From Deltaproteobacteria bacterium (lineage in GTDB: Bacteria; Desulfobacterota; Desulfobacteria; Desulfobacterales; B30-G6), in assembly GCA_003647375.1 (NCBI GenBank), contig QMMS01000095.1:1-13957 (forward strand): DNA of 13,957 nucleotides. The letters are read 5' to 3'. The notes beneath the pieces are model-generated. The model had not been told where the DNA came from, searched no databases, and saw nothing but the letters and a program-made list of their open reading frames with translations. The position numbers and the translations under genes were made by a program. Positions 1-5,408 of this stretch are shown here, in pieces (within the stretch, counting starts at the first letter, position 1; every line of letters begins with the position of its first letter).

Positions 1-71
1 AGCCATGCACCCAAAGCCTCGCGAATCGGCTCCTCGTCATCCACTATTAGTATCCGCATCGATTGAATCAT
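1..71 (-). CDS. Response regulator, N-terminal fragment (cut by window edge)
   Basis: Only the first 23 residues are inside the window. They read MIQSMRILIVDDEEPIREAL and onward, which is the beta-1 strand and acidic pocket (D11, D12, E13) of a CheY-like receiver domain; the phosphoacceptor Asp and any output domain lie beyond the left edge. I chose the ATG at 71 rather than the one at 59 because GAGGGAGA (78-85, minus strand) sits 6-7 bases before it, while nothing resembling a ribosome site precedes 59. It follows the soluble PAS kinase on the same strand with a 156-bp gap, so it is most likely that kinase's cognate regulator. The output type (NtrC-like or other) cannot be seen. Confidence 0.85.
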   Translation of the reverse strand, partial: MIQSMRILIVDDEEPIREALGAW

Positions 72-107
72 GTGTCTTCTCCCTCTGTTTTCTGAACCGG
101 TTGAAAA

Positions 108-131
108 TTCCCGACTGCAAGCAGCGGGGAA
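108..131 (-). other. Intercistronic hairpin between kinase and regulator
   Basis: TTCCC and GGGAA flank an inner CTGC-AA-GCAG, giving an imperfect stem in the gap between the PAS kinase and the partial response regulator. On the minus strand it is followed by only a short TTTT, so it is a weak candidate attenuator or processing hairpin rather than a convincing terminator. Confidence 0.25.
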
Positions 132-227
132 TCTTCGACCGTAAGGAATTCTACCGTTTTAATTAGCTCCCTAACCCCGCGGCCCCGATAAACCGGAATC
201 CCCAACAAGCCACGGGAAATACGCTCG

Positions 228-1757
228 CTATTGCGGTTCAACACCGGCAGGCAAGGTAAGTTTGAACAGGGTTCCCTTGCCCGGTTCGCTTTCAACTTCA
301 ACGGACCCTTCATGTTCACGGATGATCCCGTACACCATGGACAACCCAAGTCCTACACCTTTACCTTCTTTTTTGGTGGTATAGAAAGGCTCGAAAATAC
401 GGGGAAGGTCTTCCGGATCAATCCCGTAGCCGGTGTCGGTCACGGTCATCCAGACAGTTTTCAATTCCCGGTCTTGTCCGCCCGACAAGGTCAATGTTCC
501 GCCGTCCATCATAGACTCGATGGCATTGAAAATGAGATTCATCAGGCATTGCTGAATTTGTGTATAATCTCCTTTGGCAGTGAATGATGACTCCGGCAGA
601 TTCAGATCACACGTGATACCGTTCATTTCCAGCTGATGACCCGTGAGGACCATGATGGTGTCGATCATTTCTTTGAGATCGATCTGAATGAGTTCTATGT
701 TTTTTTGCCTGGCGAAGGTAAGCAGATTTTTTACAATTTGACCGCAGCGTAAGGCCTCCTTGACACAAATGTCCAGATAGTGGCTAAAGGCCTCCATTCC
801 CCCTTCAGGCAAGTCATCTTCCTGAATGCATCTTAAAATAAGTTTGTTGAATGTCAGGATGCTGGAAAGGGGATTGTTAATTTCGTGGCAAACGGAAGCC
901 ACGAGCCGACCGAGAGAGGCAAGACGGTCTTCACGTACAAATCTTTCCAGGTCGTTTTTGATGGCCTGGGTGCGTTGTTCGACCCGATCCGTCAATTCCT
1001 GGGTAATGTCCCGGATAGAGACAACAACCTGGACGATCTCTCCAAGGGAGTTGGTCAGTGGGTAGGCGGTGGATTGATGGACCCGGGTATCCGGGCTGCC
1101 CGGTTGGGTCTCGTGAACGGTACGAGCCGTTCGACCGGTCTTGAGCACTTCCTCCATTGGGCATCTCAGTTCGCGGTCGCTGCATGAGTCTCTGGAATTA
1201 TGAATCACGTCGAAACAAGGTCTTCCAAGGGAAAATTCTCGCCCTCTTCCGCCGGTGATGATGGGCGATTCATTGCAATTGACAATCCGGAAATCTCTGT
1301 CAACGACCATGACCCCGTCCGGCGAAGCCTCCAACAGCGCAGAAGCAAAGGAGGAGGCCAGGCTGATTTCAGAATCACGCGCTGATACCTGTTGGTACAG
1401 GCCGGCGATATCGAAGATGAGCATGGATGCCTGACGGTCCAATACGCCGATGGAAGGCGGCTTGTTTCTGGCCAGATGGACCAGCGTCTGTGCATCCCCG
1501 GTCATCTCGAGAATCAAATCCAGGTGCTTCACTGTCAGCAGATCCATGGGATCGTCATAAACCGCAACATCCACTTCACCGGCAAATTTGGAGCAGGCAA
1601 TGGATTTACTGATCGTCGCGATAGCAACAAGCTGCAGTCTAAGCCTTCCTGGTTTGATATCGCTCAGCATCCGCATCACAGACAGCGCGCGGTACCCCCT
1701 GGCGACCACAGCCACCTTGAGCAACAAACCGTGCTCAGGTACACCCTTGCCTTCCAT
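228..1757 (-). CDS. Soluble sensor histidine kinase: Rossmann-like domain, PAS, HisKA, HATPase_c
   Basis: This 509-residue sensor kinase has no transmembrane segment and should sense a cytoplasmic signal. Residues about 13-118 look like a nucleotide-binding Rossmann-like domain (VAVVARGYRALSVM, then HLDLILEMTGD), a type I recall from many Desulfobacterota kinases; its first loop reads ARG rather than the usual glycine-rich run. Residues about 138-252 are a PAS domain with three cysteines (C181, C192, C199-P200), a pattern that could bind a metal or sense redox state. The dimerisation domain carries H291 in HEINNP. The ATPase domain shows the N box (NLIFNAIES, N411), G1 (DTGYGI, 441-446) and G2 (GVGLGLS, 467-473), so it should be catalytically complete. 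AAGGAGG (1764-1770) lies 6 bases before the ATG, an excellent ribosome site. Its probable partner is the regulator starting at 71. The ligand is unknown. Confidence 0.93.
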   Translation of the reverse strand: MEGKGVPEHGLLLKVAVVARGYRALSVMRMLSDIKPGRLRLQLVAIATISKSIACSKFAGEVDVAVYDDPMDLLTVKHLDLILEMTGDAQTLVHLARNKPPSIGVLDRQASMLIFDIAGLYQQVSARDSEISLASSFASALLEASPDGVMVVDRDFRIVNCNESPIITGGRGREFSLGRPCFDVIHNSRDSCSDRELRCPMEEVLKTGRTARTVHETQPGSPDTRVHQSTAYPLTNSLGEIVQVVVSIRDITQELTDRVEQRTQAIKNDLERFVREDRLASLGRLVASVCHEINNPLSSILTFNKLILRCIQEDDLPEGGMEAFSHYLDICVKEALRCGQIVKNLLTFARQKNIELIQIDLKEMIDTIMVLTGHQLEMNGITCDLNLPESSFTAKGDYTQIQQCLMNLIFNAIESMMDGGTLTLSGGQDRELKTVWMTVTDTGYGIDPEDLPRIFEPFYTTKKEGKGVGLGLSMVYGIIREHEGSVEVESEPGKGTLFKLTLPAGVEPQ

Positions 1758-1780
1758 AAGCTACCTCCTTTGGCACGCTG

Positions 1781-1794
1781 CCCGGTAGACCGGG
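1781..1794 (-). promoter_or_regulatory. Palindrome in leader of PAS kinase gene
   Basis: CCCGGTAGACCGGG has perfect 6-base arms around a 2-base centre, 10 bases upstream of the Shine-Dalgarno of the PAS kinase gene and inside its predicted transcript. It could be a protein-binding site or part of a leader hairpin; a 2-base loop alone is too small for a simple RNA stem-loop. A second short palindrome, GCATATGC, lies at 1806-1813. Confidence 0.3.
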
Positions 1795-1845
1795 AACGCT
1801 TCTGCGCATATGCCCCAGTGGCTGAATTTTATTTCAATATGTTAT

Positions 1846-1874
1846 GATATAGAAAGGCCATGATGGTATGTCAA
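1846..1874 (-). promoter_or_regulatory. Sigma-70-type promoter for the PAS kinase gene
   Basis: On the minus strand a perfect -35 (TTGACA, 1869-1874) is followed after 17 bases by TATATC (1846-1851); TATCAT with a 19-base gap is an alternative -10. Transcription would start near 1840, leaving a leader of about 80 bases. The position just after the small HTH gene suggests the kinase and its regulator can be transcribed separately from the upstream two-component genes. Confidence 0.55.
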
Positions 1875-1886
1875 GATGATAATGTG

Positions 1887-1908
1887 TCATATTGTGGTAT
1901 CAATATGA
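1887..1908. promoter_or_regulatory. Operator-like inverted repeat TCATATTG-N6-CAATATGA
   Basis: Perfect 8-base arms are separated by TGGTAT. The site overlaps the stop codon of the XRE-type HTH gene and ends 12 bases upstream of the -35 element of the PAS kinase promoter. Size and symmetry fit a dimeric HTH regulator. The adjacent HTH protein is an obvious candidate, but this is inference only. Confidence 0.35.
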
Positions 1909-2085
1909 AATTCTATCAACTTTTATATTAAGTATTTTGGCAATGCGTTTGGCCATTGATAGGGAGAGCCGACGATTGCCTCTTTCATAGTCACTAACCA
2001 TATTCTGACGGATGCCAAGCTTCTCGGCAAGTTGAGATTGCGACAGATTCGCTTTAAGTCTGGCAGGTTTTTGATTATATCCCAT
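1900..2085 (-). CDS. Small XRE/Cro-type helix-turn-helix protein
   Basis: This 61-residue protein is almost entirely one HTH_3 domain: [20 protein letters not shown] (about 15-34) is the canonical HTH core, followed by the [16 protein letters not shown] helices. It should bind DNA, probably as a dimer, and has no room for a ligand domain. The ATG at 2085 lies 11 bases inside the end of the upstream sigma-54 regulator gene (stop at 2075-2077), and no Shine-Dalgarno is visible, so translation is probably coupled to that gene. Possible roles are a local repressor or an orphan antitoxin-like protein, but no toxin gene adjoins it. The clear domain match argues that it is real despite its size. Confidence 0.72.
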   Translation of the reverse strand: MGYNQKPARLKANLSQSQLAEKLGIRQNMVSDYERGNRRLSLSMAKRIAKILNIKVDRISY

Positions 2086-3415
2086 ATTTTTCGATACGGT
2101 AAATCAGAACATGCCTGGGGATGTGCAGGAGTCTGGCGGCTTCCGACCGGTTTCCGCCACTCTTTTGAAGTGCTTTCTGAACAAGCCCTTTTTCTATGGA
2201 TTCGAGAGAAATTCCGCCATCGGGAATCTCCGGGATTTCTGTTTCACTGCAAGTATCCATGGGCTTGAGTTTCAGATCAGATGCCCCGATAGCGACGCCT
2301 TGCCTCAGGATGACACAGCGCTCCACCATATTCTGCAACTCGCGGATATTTCCAGGCCAGTCATACCCTTTCATCTCTGTTAGGGCCTCTGAGTTAAAAT
2401 GCACACCGAGGGGCGCATGAAACTGTTTCAGGAAATGGGATACCAGTTGTTCGATATCTTCCGTACGCTCCCTCAGCGGCGGAATGTGGAGGGGAATCAC
2501 ACTGAGGCGATAGAATAAATCTTCACGAAACATCCCTTTCCGGACCAGATGCCCCAGGTCCGTGTTTGTGGCGGCAACAATCCTGATATCAACTTTTTGG
2601 CGCTTTTCAGATCCGACGGGCTCCACCTCCCGTTCCTGAATCGCCCGCAGCAGCTTTGCCTGCATGTCGAGTTTCAGCTCTGCGATTTCGTCCAGAAAAA
2701 GTGTTCCAGAAGAAGCTGCCTGAAATCGACCTTTTCGATCGGCAATGGCCCCTGTAAAGGCTCCCTTGACATGACCAAACAACTCGCTTTCAATCAGACT
2801 TTCTGGAATGGCGGCACAGTTGACCGCGACCATGGGTTTATCACTGCGATGACTGCTCATGTGGATCAACCGGGCCAAAACCTCTTTCCCGGTACCGGAC
2901 TCCCCGGTGATCAGCACGGTCGCTTCGCTGTGGGCCACCTTGATGGCCGTATCCAAAAGTTCCCGCATGGTGGCACTGGCGGTTTTGATCCCTGCAGTGC
3001 CGGTCAAACGGTTAACCTCCGCCGAAAGGAACCTATTCTGTTCTTTCAGTGTCTTCAGTTCGAGCGCCTTCCAGCAGGATTGCCTCAACATCTCTCGATC
3101 AAAGGGTTTGGTGATAAAATGGAAGGCCCCTTTTTGCATGGCGCTTACAGCCAAATCGATGGACCCAAAGGCGGTGAAGACAATCACGGGTGTGTCCGGA
3201 GATTCACGTTTGATCGTTTCCAGAACATCCAAACCGGACATGTCACCCAGTTTGACATCCGTAATGACGAGATCCGGCAATATCTCTCTGAACTTTTGCA
3301 AGCCGATGGAACCTTTGGCTGCTGTGTCCACCATGAACCCGACATCACTTAAATTGTATTCCGTCACTCGCAGGAGGTTTTTATCGTCATCGATGATTAG
3401 AATTTTTGCAGGCAT
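2075..3415 (-). CDS. NtrC-family sigma-54-dependent response regulator
   Basis: This 446-residue transcriptional activator is the expected partner of the membrane kinase encoded just upstream. The receiver domain (1-120) has the acidic pocket D9-D11, phosphoacceptor D53 ([10 protein letters not shown]), T81 and K103. The AAA+ domain (about 145-380) has Walker A GESGTGKE (171-178), the sigma-54-contacting loop GAFTGA (218-223) and Walker B GTLFLDE (237-243). A Fis-type HTH closes the protein ([20 protein letters not shown], from 422). All motifs are intact, so it should remodel sigma-54 holoenzyme when phosphorylated. AGAGG (3423-3427) lies 7 bases before the ATG. I found no convincing GG-N10-GC promoter in this window, so its targets may lie elsewhere. 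Confidence 0.96.
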   Translation of the reverse strand: MPAKILIIDDDKNLLRVTEYNLSDVGFMVDTAAKGSIGLQKFREILPDLVITDVKLGDMSGLDVLETIKRESPDTPVIVFTAFGSIDLAVSAMQKGAFHFITKPFDREMLRQSCWKALELKTLKEQNRFLSAEVNRLTGTAGIKTASATMRELLDTAIKVAHSEATVLITGESGTGKEVLARLIHMSSHRSDKPMVAVNCAAIPESLIESELFGHVKGAFTGAIADRKGRFQAASSGTLFLDEIAELKLDMQAKLLRAIQEREVEPVGSEKRQKVDIRIVAATNTDLGHLVRKGMFREDLFYRLSVIPLHIPPLRERTEDIEQLVSHFLKQFHAPLGVHFNSEALTEMKGYDWPGNIRELQNMVERCVILRQGVAIGASDLKLKPMDTCSETEIPEIPDGGISLESIEKGLVQKALQKSGGNRSEAARLLHIPRHVLIYRIEKYGI

Positions 3416-3447
3416 TGTAATACCTCTCTTTACACGATCTGTACGTC

Positions 3448-4578
3448 TTAAACGCTGGACACCTGATCAGGGGAATAGGCGTTTGGGAGAGACGTGGGTA
3501 CCCATATCCGGAAACAAGCCCCCCCCCATCTGGATTTTTCAATTTCTAGTTTGCCGCCATAGCCCTCGACGATCTTCTTGCTGATGGACAGGCCAAGACC
3601 TGTTCCGTTCTCTTTCCTGGAATAAAATGGCTCAAACACCTTTTCCAGTTCAGTGTCGAAAACACCCGGGCCGTCGTCTGAAACAGATACCACAGCCCAC
3701 GACGCCTCCCGTTGACATGCGATCTCTATCCGACCGTTGTGATCCACGGCATCGATGGCATTTAACAGCATATTTAACAATACCTGTGAATAACGATGAC
3801 CATCCACCAGGCAATCCCGGCAAGCGTCGACTTCTGTCAGTCTGAATGCAATCTTTTTTTTCTCAGTTCTGTTCTGCGTTAGTTTGTAAACACGTGTGAT
3901 AACTTTTGACAGGGATTCCCTGCCTTTTTCCTGCTCAAGATTCTGGGGATGTCTGGAAAACAAGAGAACTTCATCCACAGACGTATTGAGTCTATCCACT
4001 TCTTGTACCAGGATTTTTACAAATTCATGTTTGGGGTGATTCTCCGGAAATTCATCCAGGAGAATCTCGGCGGTCCCCTTTATGGAACCCAGGGGATTCT
4101 TTATCTCGTGAGCAAGCGACGCTGAAAGCTGCCCCAGTATCGACAGCTTCCGACTGGCTTTCAGCTGTTCTTCCACTTCTATCAAAAGTTCGGTCTCGCT
4201 GTGAAGTCTGGCGTAAGAACGTTTCAATTTTGCTGACAACAGCTCGTATTTTTCCCTCAACCGCCGCTCCTTGGATGCGATAAATCCGATAATGACGGCT
4301 ACGGCAATGTAAAGCAGAATCTCGGTCAATTCACTGAGATAGGCTTCAGTCCCTTCACCCATAAAAAGAATAATATGGGGAATAAATGCCAGGGACGTCA
4401 AGATGGCCAGCGTCAAGCCACCCGTGATACCAAATAGAATCGCTCCTACCGCTATGGGGAAATAGCTCAGGCGCCGGTAAGTATCATGGTAGAAAACGAG
4501 GTCGCCGGGTGTAAATATGTGCAGCAGTCCTATTCCAACAACCGCCAGAAGTAATATGCCAAAGATGAGTTTTCTCAT
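3448..4578 (-). CDS. Membrane sensor histidine kinase
   Basis: This 376-residue kinase starts with several membrane segments: about 4-22, 38-57, 58-73 and 84-101. It has almost no periplasmic domain, so it probably senses within the membrane or through short loops. A linker rich in charged residues, likely coiled coil (102-145), leads to the HisKA domain with H157 in SLAHEIKNP. The ATPase domain has [10 protein letters not shown] (N273), DDGPG (301-305) and GTGLGLS (325-331), so it appears active. AGAGG (4588-4592) precedes the ATG by 9 bases. Its gene lies 32 bases upstream of the NtrC-type regulator gene on the same strand, a standard cognate pair. The stimulus is unknown. Confidence 0.95.
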   Translation of the reverse strand: MRKLIFGILLLAVVGIGLLHIFTPGDLVFYHDTYRRLSYFPIAVGAILFGITGGLTLAILTSLAFIPHIILFMGEGTEAYLSELTEILLYIAVAVIIGFIASKERRLREKYELLSAKLKRSYARLHSETELLIEVEEQLKASRKLSILGQLSASLAHEIKNPLGSIKGTAEILLDEFPENHPKHEFVKILVQEVDRLNTSVDEVLLFSRHPQNLEQEKGRESLSKVITRVYKLTQNRTEKKKIAFRLTEVDACRDCLVDGHRYSQVLLNMLLNAIDAVDHNGRIEIACQREASWAVVSVSDDGPGVFDTELEKVFEPFYSRKENGTGLGLSISKKIVEGYGGKLEIEKSRWGGACFRIWVPTSLPNAYSPDQVSSV

Positions 4579-4632
4579 CCAATCATTCCTCTGTCCATCA
4601 TAAAGTTCTTTTTGCCATTCTGCCCGTAATCA

Positions 4633-4662
4633 AGTATATTTAGAAAAATCGGTTATCCGCAA
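4633..4662 (-). promoter_or_regulatory. Possible promoter for the membrane kinase-regulator pair
   Basis: On the minus strand TTGCGG (4657-4662) and TATACT (4633-4638) are 18 bases apart, giving a start near 4626 and a leader of about 48 bases. The -10 matches consensus at 5 of 6 positions; the -35 is weak. Confidence 0.35.
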
Positions 4663-4720
4663 ACCTCAAGATAGGTTGTCTTGACGGTCTGCGGTATCGC
4701 TTGAGTTTTATAGATAACCG
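4650..4720. repeat. 71-bp foldback in divergent intergenic region
   Basis: CGGTTATC (4650-4657) pairs with GATAACCG (4713-4720), and CTCAAG (4665-4670) with CTTGAG (4700-4705), across two 7-base unpaired stretches. An alternative inner hairpin, TCAAGA/TCTTGA (4666-4684), would compete. Together with the palindrome at 4723-4749 this fills much of the 364-bp gap (4579-4942) between the kinase and the ferritin-like gene. The remainder, 4772-4925, shows only a short tandem repeat (GATTTCGT twice, 4871-4887). Confidence 0.4.
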
Positions 4721-4722
4721 CA

Positions 4723-4749
4723 TTATAAAATTGTGCAACGATTTTATAA
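4723..4749. repeat. Palindrome copy 1 (TTATAAAATTGT-GCA-ACGATTTTATAA)
   Basis: Twelve-base arms with a single T/G mismatch surround a 3-base centre. Its core matches two other copies at 10818-10838 and 11822-11844. The right arm contains TTTATA (4743-4748), a possible -35, so binding here could control the ferritin-like gene downstream. Confidence 0.65.
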
Positions 4750-4771
4750 CTCTAATTCCTGAATCTATAAT
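4743..4771 (+). promoter_or_regulatory. Possible promoter for the ferritin-like gene
   Basis: A perfect TATAAT (4766-4771) is preceded after 17 bases by the weak TTTATA (4743-4748), which lies within palindrome copy 1. The start would be near 4778, leaving a leader of about 165 bases. Confidence 0.35.
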
Positions 4772-4942
4772 ATCAAGCAGTTTTTAACGATAGGCACCTG
4801 CCCGCAAGGCCGGCAAGCATGGCAGAAACTGTTTACTGAAAGACAAAGAAATTTTCATGGCCTTTTTCTTGATTTCGTGATTTCGTGATAAAGAATCATT
4901 TTCTTTTCCGGCTTTTTTGGTTACGTATAGGAGTAAAAATCT

Positions 4943-5398
4943 ATGTTTACATCCAAGGAAATACTGGACATTGCACTGAAGATAGAACAAAATGGCGAAG
5001 CCGTCTATCGCCAGGCTGCCCATGGGTTGGCGAACCCGGACCTGACCAAACAATTGATCTGGATGGCGGATGAGGAAGCCCGTCACGCCAAGTGGTTCAT
5101 GCAACTGCAAGCAGATCTTCCCACGCATAACAATAGGATTGCCGTGGACGAGATGAACAGTGATGTATTGCACGATCTCATCGGCGGACAGAGCTTTACG
5201 CTGCAAGACATCGATTTCCCCGGCGTGGATGACATGCAGAAACTCATCGATATTTTTATCGAATTCGAAAAAGACGGCATCCTGTTCTATGAATTGCTAC
5301 GAACCTTTATCAAAGATCAAGATGTTCTCGAAAACCTCGACCAGATCATAGACGAAGAATACCGGCACATTGAAATTCTTCAAGAAATAAAATCGTAA
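4943..5398 (+). CDS. Ferritin-like / rubrerythrin-family di-iron protein
   Basis: This 151-residue protein is an all-helical ferritin-like domain with two symmetrical halves. Each half has the family pattern: an E in a helix (E15 in KIEQNGEAVY; E109 in EFEKDGILFY) followed by ExxH (E45-H48 in EEARH; E139-H142 in EEYRH). These would hold a di-iron centre. There is no CxxC rubredoxin domain, so it is not a full rubrerythrin; it may act in peroxide removal or iron handling in the cytoplasm. AGGAG (4931-4935 region) lies about 9 bases before the ATG. The next gene starts 10 bases after the stop, so the two are probably co-transcribed. The exact activity cannot be told from sequence. Confidence 0.88.
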   Translation: MFTSKEILDIALKIEQNGEAVYRQAAHGLANPDLTKQLIWMADEEARHAKWFMQLQADLPTHNNRIAVDEMNSDVLHDLIGGQSFTLQDIDFPGVDDMQKLIDIFIEFEKDGILFYELLRTFIKDQDVLENLDQIIDEEYRHIEILQEIKS

Positions 5399-5408
5399 AA
5401 ACAAACCC

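Noticed and set aside
2549..3352. A 267-codon plus-strand open frame opposite the sigma-54 regulator
   Set aside because: The minus-strand product has every NtrC motif; the opposite frame is a mirror of its codon usage and has no ribosome site or domain.
4790..4815. GGCACCTGCCCGCA as a sigma-54 promoter for the ferritin-like gene
   Set aside because: The GG to GC spacing is one base short and the second half lacks the usual TTGC, so it is not a credible target of the nearby NtrC-type regulator.
4784..5206. A 140-codon minus-strand open frame over the ferritin-like gene
   Set aside because: It lies opposite a clear di-iron protein with intact ExxH motifs, and its own translation shows no recognisable domain.
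5387..5396. ATAAAATCGT half of the repeated palindrome
   Set aside because: Only one arm is present and it forms the last codons and stop of the ferritin-like gene, so it may be chance; not counted as a fourth copy. A similar ATAAAATCG inside the M1/ChaN gene near 7542 was dismissed for the same reason.
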